Program-made: the position numbers and the translations under genes | Notes under the pieces: model-generated | Database searches by the model: none | What the model saw: the letters and a program-made list of their open reading frames with translations, nothing else | What the model was told of the DNA's origin: nothing | Shown here: piece after piece, positions 8,166 through 17,421 of the stretch | Numbering within the stretch: position 1 is the stretch's first letter | Layout: every line of letters begins with the position of its first letter | DNA from: Acidobacteriota bacterium | GTDB taxonomy: Bacteria > Acidobacteriota > Terriglobia > UBA7540 | Reading direction: 5' to 3' | Assembly: GCA_021838785.1 (NCBI GenBank) | Contig: JAKCCV010000008.1 | Location: 1-64,000, forward strand | Length of the DNA stretch: 64,000 bases

Positions 8166-9062
8166 TCATCGCGCAAAATCCTTGGCAATCCGCATCGTGT
8201 GGGTATGAATCTGCACGGTGTCTTCGAGCTTGCGCGCGTAGCCGCCGGCGAGCGTGATGACCAATGGGATCGCGAGCGTGTGCGCGCGCCCGATGACCAC
8301 CCGGTCGCGCTCGGCGAGGCCTTCGAGGGTCAACTTTAGCCCGCCTAATTGATCTTCGCGGTAAGGATCGGCGCCGGCCAGATAAAAAATGACGTTGGGT
8401 GAAAAACTTTCGAAGATTCTATCCAGGCTCTGCTGAAGAAGACGCAAATATTCCTTGTCGCCTGTACCATCGGGCAAGTTGATGTCAAGCGAACTGGGCG
8501 GTTTGGGATAAGGATAATTATTTTCCTGGTGCATGGAGAAGGTGAAGACCGAAGAATCGCCGGCAAAGATGGCGGCCGTGCCGTTCCCTTGATGGACATC
8601 GAGGTCCACGGTCAAGGCGCGCTCGATGAGTCGGTGCTTCTGCAGGCGGCGGATGGCGATGGCCACGTCGTGCAGCACGCAGAAGCCCTCGCCGTGGTCG
8701 GGAAAAGCGTGATGAAAGCCGCCGCCAATGTTGGCCGCCATGCCCTCTTCAAGCGCCAGTCGCCCGGCTAAAATCGAACCGCCCGCCGAGAGCCACACGG
8801 CGCGCACCAGCTCAGGAGAATAAGGCACTTCCATCCGCAAAATTTCAGTGTAAGAGAGTTTGCCGTTTTTCAATTTCCAGATGTACTCTCGCTCATGAAC
8901 CAGCGCCACATCGTCATCCGAGGCTGGCTCGGGCTCAACGAAGTCGTTGGGCTTGGCCACGCCATCCTCCAGCAATTTCTGCCGGACGAGTTTGTACTTG
9001 ACTGCCGGGAAGACGTGGTCGCCCAGGTGAAGATCGTATTGGTCGGAATAGGCAAATTTCAT
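8166..9062 (-). CDS. Histone-deacetylase-family hydrolase (acetoin utilisation/AcuC-like)
   Basis: 298 residues of the arginase/deacetylase fold, whose zinc enzymes remove acetyl groups from amines or lysines. Visible are the catalytic HH of GGGFHHAFPDHGEGFCVLHD, the zinc ligands Asp and His in VDLDVHQGNG, the third Asp in AGADPYRED, and the closing LAGGYAR. The start at 9062 (MKFAYSDQ) matches the usual N-terminus. A longer frame upstream overlaps the neighbouring gene and has no family similarity. It starts 7 nt after the ABM gene stop, so the two form an operon. The substrate is not predictable; acetylpolyamines or acetyl-CoA synthetase are known in the family. Confidence 0.85.
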   Translation of the reverse strand: MKFAYSDQYDLHLGDHVFPAVKYKLVRQKLLEDGVAKPNDFVEPEPASDDDVALVHEREYIWKLKNGKLSYTEILRMEVPYSPELVRAVWLSAGGSILAGRLALEEGMAANIGGGFHHAFPDHGEGFCVLHDVAIAIRRLQKHRLIERALTVDLDVHQGNGTAAIFAGDSSVFTFSMHQENNYPYPKPPSSLDINLPDGTGDKEYLRLLQQSLDRIFESFSPNVIFYLAGADPYREDQLGGLKLTLEGLAERDRVVIGRAHTLAIPLVITLAGGYARKLEDTVQIHTHTMRIAKDFAR

Positions 9063-9069
9063 CAGGCGA

Positions 9070-9360
9070 TCAACGCACCCGGGTAAAGTGTTCAACGGTC
9101 GGAAAGAGTTCGTAGAAATGATGCGGAAGCCGCTTCCATTCCTGATAGGTCGCCGACTGCCGGAACCCCAGGGTATGATCCTCGGCGGCGCGCCACCATA
9201 CGAGAAGCAGGTACTTGCCCTGCGTTTCGATGCATTGGTGCAGTTCGTGCGACAGGCAACCCTCGCACGAGGGAACCAGGGGCCTCGCCTGAGTGAAGGC
9301 CCGCTCAAATTCCCGTTCTCGACCCGGTTTGAAGCTCAAGATTGCGGCTTCCAGAATCAT
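9070..9360 (-). CDS. Antibiotic biosynthesis monooxygenase (ABM)-domain protein
   Basis: A 96-residue single ABM domain. It opens MILEAAILSFKPGREREFE, contains GCLSHELHQCIE and KYLLLVWWRAAEDH, and ends with the helix around YQEWKRLPHHFYELF. ABM proteins are dimeric ferredoxin-like folds that oxygenate quinone-type or haem substrates, but many have no known activity. The gene is immediately upstream of the deacetylase-like gene and co-oriented. Confidence 0.8.
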   Translation of the reverse strand: MILEAAILSFKPGREREFERAFTQARPLVPSCEGCLSHELHQCIETQGKYLLLVWWRAAEDHTLGFRQSATYQEWKRLPHHFYELFPTVEHFTRVR

Positions 9361-9410
9361 CGTCGTTGGGCGGACCGGGCCGCCTTCTTGCGGCTCCCGG
9401 CCAAAACGGA

Positions 9411-11279
9411 CTACTCCACCGTCACCGACTTCGCCAAGTTTCGCGGCTGATCCACGTCGCAGCCGCGCAGCACGGCGGTATGATAAGCCAGCAGTTGCAG
9501 AGGCACGACCTCCAGAATGGACGAGAGCAGCTCGTGGGTGGGGGGCAAGGCGACGAGATGGTCAGCCATGTCGCGCACCTCGCGGTCGCCTTCGGTGACC
9601 AAAGCCACGATCGCCGCGCCGCGCGCTTTCGCTTCCTTGATGTTGGCAAGCGTGCGCTCGTAGCGGACGCGGGAATCGGCGGCGTTCCAATCGCAGGTGG
9701 CAATCACCACCACGGGCAGGGCATCGGCGATCAGCGCGTTGGGGCCATGCTTCATTTCGCCAGCGGGATAGGCCTCGGCGTGCGTGTAGGCCAGCTTTTT
9801 CATCTTCAGCGCCCCTTCGAGTGCCACCGCAAAATGCACCCCGCGGCCCAAATAGAGGAAATCCGACGCGCGATGATAGTGGCGTGCTAACTCTTCAAAC
9901 TCCTCGTCTTTTTGCAACACCGACTCGAGTGCGCGGGGCAGGACGGTGAGCGCTTGAAGCAGCGGAATCGAAGCTTCGCGGGATAGCGAGCCGCGCACTT
10001 GCCCCAAATAGACGGCGAAGAGAAAAAGCGCGGTCAATTGGGCGGTAAAGGTTTTGGTTGAGCCGACACCGATTTCCGGTCCGGCGTGCGTGTAAATGGT
10101 GCCGTCGGCTTCGCGCGGCACCATGCTGCCGAGCACGTTGCAAATGGCCAGGGTTTTGGAGCCTTTGCTCCGCGCCTCGCGCTGGCCGGCAATGGTATCC
10201 GCGGTTTCGCCCGACTGGGTAATGAGCAGCGTGAGCGTGTGGGGCTCAACCAGCGGGTCGCGATAACGGAATTCCGAGGCGTAATCCACCTCGACCGGGA
10301 TGCGCGCCAGCCGCTCCAGCATGATTTTGCCGGCAAGCGCGGCGTGGCGCGAGGTTCCTGCCGCCACGATCTTGACCTCGCGAAAAGAACGGAAATCCTC
10401 TTCTGTAATTTCCATTTCGTCCAAAAAAACCTGGCCGGAGCCGGGGGAAACTCGGCCCAGGGCGGTGTCGCGCACGGCGCGGGGCTGCTCATAAATTTCC
10501 TTGAGCGTGAAATGACGAAAGCCGCCCTTTTCCGCCAAGACGGGGTCCCAGGTGATGTGCTGGACGCGGCGTGTGATCGGGCGGCCCTCGAAGTCGCTCA
10601 ATTGCACGCCGGCGGGGGTTAAAACGGCCAAGTCACCATCATTCAAGAAGAAAAGATCGCGTGTGTGATAAAGAATGGCGGGCACGTCGCTTGCCACCAG
10701 GTATTCGTCTTTTCCCAGGCCGATGACAGCGGGCGGGCCCTGCCGCGCCGCCACAATTTTGTTGGGGTCGAGCGTGGTGATGACGGCCAGGGCAAAGACG
10801 CCCGTTAGTCGCCGCACGGCAGCGCGCGTCGCATCGTCCAAATTGGGGCCATTGGGCCGCGTGGAGTTCAAGTATTTCTCAATCAGATGGGCGATGACCT
10901 CGGTGTCAGTTTCGGTGCGGAAGGTGTGGCCTTCCGCCACCAGCTCCTGCTTGAGTTCCAGATAGTTTTCAATGATACCGTTATGGACCACCGCCACTGC
11001 GCCGTGACAGTCGCAGAGCGGGTGAGCGTTTTCTTCAGTGGGCGAGCCGTGTGTGGCCCACCGAGTGTGCCCGATGCCGTATGTCCCCTCGACGGGATGC
11101 AACCGCACCACATCCTCGAGGTTGCGCAGCTTTCCCAGGGCGCGACGAACCTCCAGCCGGTGGTCTTGAATCACGGCCAAGCCGGCCGAGTCGTAGCCGC
11201 GATATTGGAGGCGTTGCAAGCCCTCCAGCAGGACGGGCGCGACGCGCTTGTTGCCGATATAGCCGATGATCCCCGACAT
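9411..11279 (-). CDS. glmS: GlmS, glucosamine-6-phosphate synthase with Ser in place of Cys1
   Basis: 622 residues, close to the usual 609. GlmS makes glucosamine-6-phosphate from fructose-6-phosphate and glutamine, the entry to UDP-GlcNAc. The N-terminal glutaminase domain retains [18 protein letters not shown] and [10 protein letters not shown]. Two SIS domains follow and the C-terminus is the family-typical [13 protein letters not shown]. The first residues read MSGIIGYIG (codons ATG TCG GGG), where the family has MCGI. The Cys exposed after Met removal is the glutaminase nucleophile, so ammonia release should be lost or changed. The ribosome binding site is weak. The next upstream gene is argJ. 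Confidence 0.92.
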   Translation of the reverse strand: MSGIIGYIGNKRVAPVLLEGLQRLQYRGYDSAGLAVIQDHRLEVRRALGKLRNLEDVVRLHPVEGTYGIGHTRWATHGSPTEENAHPLCDCHGAVAVVHNGIIENYLELKQELVAEGHTFRTETDTEVIAHLIEKYLNSTRPNGPNLDDATRAAVRRLTGVFALAVITTLDPNKIVAARQGPPAVIGLGKDEYLVASDVPAILYHTRDLFFLNDGDLAVLTPAGVQLSDFEGRPITRRVQHITWDPVLAEKGGFRHFTLKEIYEQPRAVRDTALGRVSPGSGQVFLDEMEITEEDFRSFREVKIVAAGTSRHAALAGKIMLERLARIPVEVDYASEFRYRDPLVEPHTLTLLITQSGETADTIAGQREARSKGSKTLAICNVLGSMVPREADGTIYTHAGPEIGVGSTKTFTAQLTALFLFAVYLGQVRGSLSREASIPLLQALTVLPRALESVLQKDEEFEELARHYHRASDFLYLGRGVHFAVALEGALKMKKLAYTHAEAYPAGEMKHGPNALIADALPVVVIATCDWNAADSRVRYERTLANIKEAKARGAAIVALVTEGDREVRDMADHLVALPPTHELLSSILEVVPLQLLAYHTAVLRGCDVDQPRNLAKSVTVE

Positions 11280-11342
11280 GAATTTGGATTCTCGCTCGAC
11301 AAGCCATGCAGCTCGGTGGCGGCCGCAGCGATGGCCAGCTCG

Positions 11343-11351
11343 ATTATAGCA
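11343..11351 (-). promoter_or_regulatory. Extended -10 promoter of glmS
   Basis: The minus strand carries TGCTATAAT, an extended -10 element with a perfect TATAAT, 63 bp before the glmS ATG. No good -35 is seen at 17 bp, as expected for extended -10 promoters. Confidence 0.5.
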
Positions 11352-11397
11352 GAGGCCGCGTGCTGCCCGACGTAGGGTTGGCTGCTGCCGGCTGAAC

Positions 11398-12612
11398 TCA
11401 GGTTCGATAGGAGGCGTTGATGTCCACGTAGCGGTGCGTCAAATCGCAGGTCCACATGCGAGCCGCCGCTTGGCCTTGATGGAGATTGAGGCGCAACAGC
11501 ACTTCCTTTTGCGCCAACTCTTTTTTGGCTGCGGCTTCATCAAAGCCGGCGTCGAGCCCGCGACGACAAAGCGCCAGGCCGTTCACCCAAATATCTATCT
11601 TCTCAGGGTCAAAACGCGCGCCGGAATAGCCGGCGGCGCAGAGAACTCTTCCCCAGTTGGGATCATTGCCATAAAGCGCGGTTTTGACCAGCGGCGAATT
11701 GGCGATGGCGCGGGCGGCGCGCTCAGCGTCGGCTTCATTGCGCGCGCCCAGGACCTCAACGGTAACGAGTTTGGTTGCGCCCTCGCCGTCGCGGGCGATC
11801 ATCTTGGCGAGCGTTTGGCAGAGTTCCACCAGGCCGGCTTCGAACCACCGTGCGTTGCCCTCGACGATTTTGACGCCCGCATAACCGTTGGCCAGCACCA
11901 GCACCGTGTCATTGGTGGACGTGTCGCCGTCCACGCTGACGCGGTTGAAGGATTGGCGCACAGCGGACCGCAGCAGGCGTCCCAACAAGGCCGGGGACAC
12001 TTCGGCGTCCGTCGCAATAAAAGAGAGCATCGTGGCCATGCGAGGGTGGATCATGCCGGCGCCTTTGGCCACCCCTGCCAAATGAACGGCGCGGCCGCGG
12101 AACTCGGAGCGCAATACGCAGGATTTGGCGAACGTGTCCGTGGTCATGATGGCGTGCGGCACTTCGGCGGCGTTCTCAGACGACAGTCGCTCGACCAGGC
12201 CGGGAAGCTGTCCGAGGACGAGGTCCGTAGGGAGCGGCACGCCAATGACCCCCGTCGAGCAGACGAGGACTTGGTTCGACGGAATGGCCAGCCGTCGGGC
12301 AACGGCTTGGACCGTGCGCTCGGCGGCTTGGCGGCCCAGGCGGCCCGTTCCGGCATTGGCGTTGCCGGAGTTAACCACAATGGCCCGCGCACGGCCGCGG
12401 CTTTGAGCCAGGTTCCGACGTGAAACGACCACGGGTGCTGCGGCGGCGCGGTTGGAGGTGAAGGTTCCGGCGGCCGTGGTCTCGGCGCCTTCGGACACAA
12501 TGAGCGCCAGGTCGAGCGCGCCCGGCTTCTTTTTGAAGCCAGCGGCCGCCGCCGCGGCTCGAAAACCCTTGGGCGTTCCCAGGTGACCTTCCGTTGCTTC
12601 CCAACGTTTCAT
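11398..12612 (-). CDS. argJ: ArgJ, bifunctional ornithine acetyltransferase/N-acetylglutamate synthase
   Basis: 404 residues. ArgJ moves the acetyl group from N-acetylornithine to glutamate (and in bifunctional forms uses acetyl-CoA) in arginine synthesis. It matures by self-cleavage: KGAGM at 183-187 and MATML at 192-196, cut between Ala193 and Thr194, with Thr194 as new N-terminal nucleophile. Also visible are [11 protein letters not shown] and GDTSTNDT. The start at 12612 (MKRWEAT) has GGAGG about 11 nt ahead; the longer upstream frame has no family similarity. No other arg gene is in view, so whether it is bifunctional cannot be judged from context. Confidence 0.92.
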   Translation of the reverse strand: MKRWEATEGHLGTPKGFRAAAAAAGFKKKPGALDLALIVSEGAETTAAGTFTSNRAAAAPVVVSRRNLAQSRGRARAIVVNSGNANAGTGRLGRQAAERTVQAVARRLAIPSNQVLVCSTGVIGVPLPTDLVLGQLPGLVERLSSENAAEVPHAIMTTDTFAKSCVLRSEFRGRAVHLAGVAKGAGMIHPRMATMLSFIATDAEVSPALLGRLLRSAVRQSFNRVSVDGDTSTNDTVLVLANGYAGVKIVEGNARWFEAGLVELCQTLAKMIARDGEGATKLVTVEVLGARNEADAERAARAIANSPLVKTALYGNDPNWGRVLCAAGYSGARFDPEKIDIWVNGLALCRRGLDAGFDEAAAKKELAQKEVLLRLNLHQGQAAARMWTCDLTHRYVDINASYRT

Positions 12613-12793
12613 GGTCGTGACGCGCCTCCCTCCAATATCGGATCGGCCGGCGGGGGTTGGGTCTTCGCCGGCAACGGAGATTTCTGAGTGTAGCAGAGAT
12701 TTTTCCGGTCGCTGAAAGGAGGATAACAAGCCTGGCGGCTTTTTTGATGCGCCTTGCCGCAACCGGCTCAAGGGCCTTGGTTGTGCTCAGATT

Positions 12794-13417
12794 TCACTTC
12801 ACCGGCAGGAGCTTTAAAACACCCGGCGATGGAGGCGAGGGACTGGGCGGCCCCGCCACCCTGATGGTGCGAAGGGTTTCCTCGCACGCCTGCTCATAGA
12901 GGCTGACGTCCGAGCCGCCGGTCGAGCAGTCGGCGCGGACGATATAGGCGGGAGAGATGATGTGTGCCGTGATGAGCATCGCTTGGCCTTGCTCCTCCCA
13001 AATCATGGCGGCGTTTCTTCCCTGGATGGGCGAGGGATCAAAGCGATACTGGGGAATATTGTCGTAGTCGCCGCGCGTTTCCCACTTGGCTAGGAGTTGC
13101 GGAGAGAATTGGGCGGCTTGGCCGGGATTCGGCTCGGAGGTGATGGTCAGCGTGGGGCCGCTTGAGAAGATTCCGGAGCGGTAGATTTTCACGCCGCCAG
13201 GAAAATCCTGCACCTTGCCGTAGATGCCGGCAGCAACTTCCATGCTAATGCCGAGGCGAGGATTTTGATAAGGCAATAAATTGAGTGCCGCCGTCTCCTG
13301 CGCCAGGCGATAACGCGGATACCATTTGGCCAAAACGTATTCGAAGCTGAGCCAGGCGCCACCAATGATGAGCACTCCCAAGCCGAAAACGATTTGGGGC
13401 GAGATTTTGATTTTCAT
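12794..13417 (-). CDS. Membrane-anchored periplasmic protein, unknown
   Basis: 207 residues starting MKIKISPQIVFGLGVLIIGGAWLSF, a single N-terminal transmembrane anchor with little before it. The rest is a soluble domain with many aromatic and Gly residues, two Cys (CSTGG and ACEETL, able to form a disulfide) and a Pro/Ser-rich tail. No catalytic motif is recognisable. The start has AAGGACGG 5 nt upstream. It is followed by argJ after 180 bp with no clear terminator. Confidence 0.6.
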   Translation of the reverse strand: MKIKISPQIVFGLGVLIIGGAWLSFEYVLAKWYPRYRLAQETAALNLLPYQNPRLGISMEVAAGIYGKVQDFPGGVKIYRSGIFSSGPTLTITSEPNPGQAAQFSPQLLAKWETRGDYDNIPQYRFDPSPIQGRNAAMIWEEQGQAMLITAHIISPAYIVRADCSTGGSDVSLYEQACEETLRTIRVAGPPSPSPPSPGVLKLLPVK

Positions 13418-13659
13418 CCGTCCTTCATCATAACGCCGCGGGGCAGCCGCCGCAATGACCCGGAGCAGTTTCCACCCGCTGCCCAAGGGAATAGCGAAAG
13501 ACACACGGTCGAGATGCTTGAGGAGCGTGGGGAAACGACGATCCCATTTTTGCGAAGTGTTCGATGGAGCATCAGAGGAGTCGGGAAAATGCCGATGGGT
13601 CGAGGGCCAGGCAGGTGTCAGGAGTAAAGCCGCCGTCTCATGCGCATTGTCGTCGCGCC

Positions 13660-13790
13660 CAGAGGCGTCACTCGGAGCGCCCCACAGGTTCCACCAACGC
13701 TTCGAGGGAATGGATCAACCGGGCCTCGAGTTCTATTAAGGTTGATGGTGTCATACCGCAGGGGTAACGGACACAGCCTGGGAGGCCAAC
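13660..13790. ncRNA. Possible structured RNA in the 13418-13808 gap
   Basis: The 391-bp gap between the anchored protein and ftsB has no coding frame I trust. It contains nested complementary segments: CCCAGAGGC near 13660 with GCCTGGG near 13780, ATCAACC/GGTTGAT around 13710-13750 as a 7-bp apical stem, and GTGTC/GACAC around 13750-13780. The overall long-hairpin shape recalls 6S-type RNAs, but no conserved core could be matched. The strand is undetermined. Confidence 0.2.
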
Positions 13791-13808
13791 CGATACTTCA
13801 CCGAGCAA

Positions 13809-14168
13809 TTAAGGCCGCACGGGCTTTGAGCCTTGGCCGACGGCGTGCGGCGTGCGCTTGGGATCTTGGCGGGGAAGGGCATAGATGATTTCGCCCGGGC
13901 GCGCAAAGTGCATTCGTTCGCGGGCGATTTTCTCGATGGCTTGGGGATTGGATTTGAGCGCCTGAATTTGCTGGGAAAGTTGTTTATTTTTCTGCTCGAG
14001 CGCGCGCACCTGCTGCTGTAACGCCCGAAATTCCTTTTGCTGGCGACGCATGGCAAGGTAGCCGTGCGGCCCGAAAATTTCATGCGCGAGGAGCAGCAGA
14101 GCGATGACAGCCAACACGCCGATGGCCTTGCGGCGAAGTCCTTGGTGTTGGTCAGGGGTGGGCATCAT
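13809..14168 (-). CDS. FtsB/DivIC-like septum formation initiator
   Basis: 119 residues with a short cytoplasmic tail, one transmembrane helix (AIGVLAVIALLLLAHEIF) and then a coiled coil (QQKEFRALQQQVRALEQKNKQLSQQIQALK). The conserved IEKIARERMHFARPGEIIY closes the domain. This is the FtsB/DivIC architecture, in which the periplasmic coiled coil pairs with FtsL/FtsQ at the division site. The ATG at 14168 overlaps the stop of the phosphohexomutase by 4 bp, so translation is coupled. The C-terminal tail of about 20 residues is basic and disordered-looking. Confidence 0.85.
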   Translation of the reverse strand: MMPTPDQHQGLRRKAIGVLAVIALLLLAHEIFGPHGYLAMRRQQKEFRALQQQVRALEQKNKQLSQQIQALKSNPQAIEKIARERMHFARPGEIIYALPRQDPKRTPHAVGQGSKPVRP

Positions 14169-15583
14169 GGTTCGGTCACAAAATCCTTGGCTACTTGCAG
14201 AAGACGATTCATTTCGCCCTCCGAAGCGGCTTCGGCATAAAGGCGCACCACCGGCTCTGTGCCGGAGGGACGCATCAGCACCCACGAGCCGTCCTCCCGA
14301 ATCAGCTTCAACCCGTCGGTGCGATCTATCTTGGCGACTTTGCGCCCGTCGAAGCGATCGTAATCCCGCCGAAGCTTTTCCAACAGCCGCTGTTGCGTCT
14401 CGGGCTTGAGCGTCAGGTTGATTCGGGTTGTGGAGCACGGCCCGACTTTTTTGAAGAGCGCTTCAAGCTGCTGCTTCACCGATTGTCCCCGGTGGGCGAT
14501 GGTCTCCGCCACCAGTAGCCCCGCGAGGATGCCGTCTTTTTCCGGCACGTGGCCGCGAATCGTCATGCCGGCGCTCTCTTCGCCGCCCAGCACCACTTTG
14601 TCTTCCTTAATCAGTTCGCCGATGTATTTGAACCCCACCGGCGTTTGGTAAATCGGCACGTGATGGTAGCGCGCCACTGCATCGAGCAGGTGAGTGGTCG
14701 CCACGCTTCGCCCGATTCCTCCCGGAATCTTCCGCGCCTCAATCAAATAATCCGCGACCACGGCCAGAATGTAATTGGGATGAATCCAGGTTCCGTCGGC
14801 GTCCACCACGCCGAAGCGGTCGGCGTCGCCGTCAGTTGAGAGGCCCACCACGCATTTCTCCGCCTTGACGAACCCTGACAATTCCTGAAGATTTTTCTCG
14901 CTCGGCTCCGGCCCTACGCCGGAGAAAAGCACGTCGCGAAAATCGTGCAGCGTGTGGACGGCGGCGCCGGCTTCCCTCAACAAGTCGTTCAAGTAGCCGC
15001 GACCCGTTCCGTAAAGCGGGTCATAGGCGATTTTCAGCTTGGCCTGACGGATGGCCTGGAGGTCCACTTTCTCGCGCAGGCTGTCGAGGTAGGCTGGACG
15101 CGGATCGGCGGGTCGTTGGAGCGGCGCGGTAAAGTTGGGCCCTTGAACCGAGAATTCTCCGGCCTGCGCCCGGCCGGCCAGCTCCTCAATTTGGCGGGTG
15201 ATTTCCGGCAAGGCGGGAGCTCCGTCGGCGCTTGAGAATTTGAGGCCATTGTACTCGGGCGGATTATGGCTGGCGGTGATGTTGACGCCGCCGTCGAGCC
15301 GGCTGTGGAGAATTTCGTAGGCGAGCGCCGGGGTCGGATCGGCCCTCGCGCACCGCCACGTTTCGACGCCGTGCGAAGCGAAAATCTCCGCCACCGTGGC
15401 GGCGAATCTTTCCGACAAAAACCGTGTGTCGTAGCCCACGATCACGCGCGGCCGGCCTGATTGCGTCAGGAGAAATTGCGCGATGCCCGCCGCGGCCAGT
15501 CGAACGTTTTGAAACGTGAAGTCTTCGGCGATGATGCCGCGCCAGCCCGACGTGCCGAAGTGGATAGGGTGGTTGCGTCCCAT
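14165..15583 (-). CDS. Phosphoglucomutase/phosphomannomutase (alpha-D-phosphohexomutase)
   Basis: 472 residues. The enzyme interconverts hexose-1- and hexose-6-phosphates through a phosphoserine. The four family motifs are visible: TASHNP (active Ser), DGDADRFGVVD (Mg), GGEESAG (sugar ring) and RPSGTEPVVRLY (phosphate). The opening HFGTSGWRGIIAEDFT resembles phosphoglucomutase/phosphomannomutase rather than the shorter GlmM start, so glucose is the likelier substrate. The promoter -10 box ends only 9 bp before the ATG, suggesting a leaderless or nearly leaderless mRNA. It is coupled to the ftsB-like gene. Confidence 0.88.
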   Translation of the reverse strand: MGRNHPIHFGTSGWRGIIAEDFTFQNVRLAAAGIAQFLLTQSGRPRVIVGYDTRFLSERFAATVAEIFASHGVETWRCARADPTPALAYEILHSRLDGGVNITASHNPPEYNGLKFSSADGAPALPEITRQIEELAGRAQAGEFSVQGPNFTAPLQRPADPRPAYLDSLREKVDLQAIRQAKLKIAYDPLYGTGRGYLNDLLREAGAAVHTLHDFRDVLFSGVGPEPSEKNLQELSGFVKAEKCVVGLSTDGDADRFGVVDADGTWIHPNYILAVVADYLIEARKIPGGIGRSVATTHLLDAVARYHHVPIYQTPVGFKYIGELIKEDKVVLGGEESAGMTIRGHVPEKDGILAGLLVAETIAHRGQSVKQQLEALFKKVGPCSTTRINLTLKPETQQRLLEKLRRDYDRFDGRKVAKIDRTDGLKLIREDGSWVLMRPSGTEPVVRLYAEAASEGEMNRLLQVAKDFVTEP

Positions 15584-15592
15584 AGCCCGACC

Positions 15593-15621
15593 ATTGTATC
15601 GTTAGGGGCTTACCGCTGCAA
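15593..15621 (-). promoter_or_regulatory. Promoter of the phosphohexomutase-ftsB operon
   Basis: TTGCAG (15621-15616) and TACAAT (15598-15593) on the minus strand are 17 bp apart. The -10 ends 9 bp before the ATG at 15583. Confidence 0.5.
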
Positions 15622-15696
15622 CGAGGGCGCGTGAACTCCCCATCGCGCCAGGGCGGGACCAGCCCCTTCGGCCTCGACGGAGGCTCGGAGATTCGC

Positions 15697-16038
15697 ATGA
15701 CCGACAAGCTCGTCATCTTCGTCACCGTGGGCAATCGCCGCGAGGCGCGCAGGATTGCCAAACGTCTGGTGAATTCTCGCCTCGCTGCCTGCGTCAGCTT
15801 GATGGCGCCCGTCGAGTCGGTCTATTGGTGGCAGCGCAAGGTGGAATCGAGCCGCGAAGTGTTGCTCATCGTCAAAACGCGGCGCGGATTATTCCCCCGG
15901 GTCGAGACCGAAATCAGAAAGTTGCACACCTATAAGACGCCGGAGATCATCTGCCTGCCCATCATCGAGGGCTCGGCGGACTATCTCAAGTGGCTCGATG
16001 ATTCCGTGACACCCGCCGATGGATCCAGGGACCGCTAG
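15697..16038 (+). CDS. cutA: CutA1 divalent-cation tolerance protein
   Basis: 113 residues forming the trimeric ferredoxin-like CutA1 fold. It has the typical opening MTDKLVIFVTVGNRREARRIA, the LAACVS segment with the conserved Cys, VESVYWWQRKVE, and the C-terminal TPEIICLPIIEGSADYLKWL. CutA1 is linked to copper/divalent-metal tolerance, but its molecular role is unsettled. The start at 15697 has GGAG about 8 nt upstream. It is transcribed away from the phosphohexomutase gene. Confidence 0.9.
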   Translation: MTDKLVIFVTVGNRREARRIAKRLVNSRLAACVSLMAPVESVYWWQRKVESSREVLLIVKTRRGLFPRVETEIRKLHTYKTPEIICLPIIEGSADYLKWLDDSVTPADGSRDR

Positions 16039-16138
16039 CTACGACACTCGCTTCCGTGTCGCGGGCCCTTCACGGCGAAGAATCCCGCGGCGCCGGCTGG
16101 CGCATCAGAGCTTCAGCCCCGCCGGTCGCTCGCGCCCG

Positions 16139-17278
16139 TCAAATGTTTTCTAGCGCCTGCTCCAAATCGGCGATCAAATCCTCGACATCTTCAATGCCCA
16201 CGGAGATGCGCACCAGGCCGTCGGTAATGCCGAGCCTTTGACGTTGCTCGGGTGGGACGCTCGCGTGTGTCATCGTCGCCGGATGCGAAATCAGCGTCTC
16301 GACGCCGCCCAGGCTTTCCGCGAGCGAGCAGAGCCGGACGGACTTCAGAACCTTTTTCGCATTTTCAAGCGAGCCGGTTTCAAATGACAACATGCCGCCA
16401 AAGCCGGTCATTTGCTTTTTAGCCAGCTCGTGCTGCGGGTGACTCGCAAGGCCGGGATAATGCACCCTTTTGACCTTGAGATGCTCGGACAAAAATTTGG
16501 CGACGGCCAGGCCGTTCTCATTGTGTTGGCGCATGCGGACGGCAAGCGTCTTGACGCCGCGCAGCACGAGCCAGCTATCCATCGGGCCGAGCACCGCGCC
16601 GGCGGCGTTCTGAATGAACTTCAACCGTTCCGCCAGGCCTGCATCCTTGAGAATCACCGCCCCGCCCACACCGTCGCTGTGACCGTTCAGGTATTTGGTG
16701 GTGCTATGCAGCACGATATCGGCCCCGAGCGCGAGGGGCCGTTGGAAATACGAACTCATAAACGTGTTGTCCACGGCCAAAAGCGCGTTCGAGCGATGCG
16801 CGAGCGCCGCGGCTTGCGCGATGTCCGTGATTTCCATGACGGGATTAGTCGGCGTTTCGATGTAAAGCAAGCGCGTCGTGGGCCGGAAAGCGCGCTCAGT
16901 CGCGGCCAGATCGGTCGTATCCGCGTAGGAGAAGTCGAGGCCGGTGTCTTTGAGCAGCCGCTCGAACAGACGGAACGTTCCGCCATAGAGATTGTGTCCT
17001 GCCACGATGTGGTCGCCGGGCTTGAACAGCGTCATCACGGCGTTAATCGCGGCCATGCCGGAGGCGAAAGCCAATCCGAACTCGCCGCCTTCCAGCCGCG
17101 CCAAGTTGCGCTCGAGCGCCGCCCGCGTCGGATTGGACGTCCGCGCGTACTCGTAGCCCTTGTGCTTGCCCAGCTCTTCCTGTACAAAGGTCGAAGTCTG
17201 ATAAATGGGAACGATAATCGCTCCCGTGGCCGGGTCAGGCTCCTGGCCCACATGAATCGCATCGGTTGAGAATCCCAT
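16139..17278 (-). CDS. Cystathionine gamma-synthase/gamma-lyase family PLP enzyme
   Basis: 379 residues of the Cys/Met-metabolism PLP family. The family either joins cysteine to an activated homoserine (synthase) or splits cystathionine (lyase). Visible are YARTSNPTR, the phosphate-binding FASGMAAI, ETPTNPVMEI, VDNTF with the Asp that contacts the PLP ring nitrogen, and HSTTKYLNGHSD with the Schiff-base Lys195. C-terminal SLGGVETLISHPATMTHA is typical of CGS/CGL. AGGAGATT precedes the start. Sequence alone does not separate synthase from lyase, and no partner gene in view decides it. Confidence 0.9.
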   Translation of the reverse strand: MGFSTDAIHVGQEPDPATGAIIVPIYQTSTFVQEELGKHKGYEYARTSNPTRAALERNLARLEGGEFGLAFASGMAAINAVMTLFKPGDHIVAGHNLYGGTFRLFERLLKDTGLDFSYADTTDLAATERAFRPTTRLLYIETPTNPVMEITDIAQAAALAHRSNALLAVDNTFMSSYFQRPLALGADIVLHSTTKYLNGHSDGVGGAVILKDAGLAERLKFIQNAAGAVLGPMDSWLVLRGVKTLAVRMRQHNENGLAVAKFLSEHLKVKRVHYPGLASHPQHELAKKQMTGFGGMLSFETGSLENAKKVLKSVRLCSLAESLGGVETLISHPATMTHASVPPEQRQRLGITDGLVRISVGIEDVEDLIADLEQALENI

Positions 17279-17421
17279 AATCTCCTTCCTCCCTGTAGTG
17301 CCGGTCTATGACCGGCGGTCGGTCTCTGTCCTCCGAGCCGCGGGTTCGTGAGCCCCCGCGACACACACGATGCAGTATCGCGGCTACCTGCTCTGAATTG
17401 CCACCAAAAAAATCAGGAATT

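Noticed and set aside
9063-9308. Longer start for the deacetylase-like gene
   Set aside because: It overlaps the ABM gene almost completely and has no similarity to the family N-terminus, which begins at MKFAYSDQ.
11280-11397. glmS ribozyme upstream of glmS
   Set aside because: The 118-bp gap is too short and lacks the ribozyme core; only an extended -10 promoter is visible.
13650-13800. Firm call of 6S RNA
   Set aside because: The fold is only roughly similar, no conserved central bubble sequence could be matched and no promoter was found.
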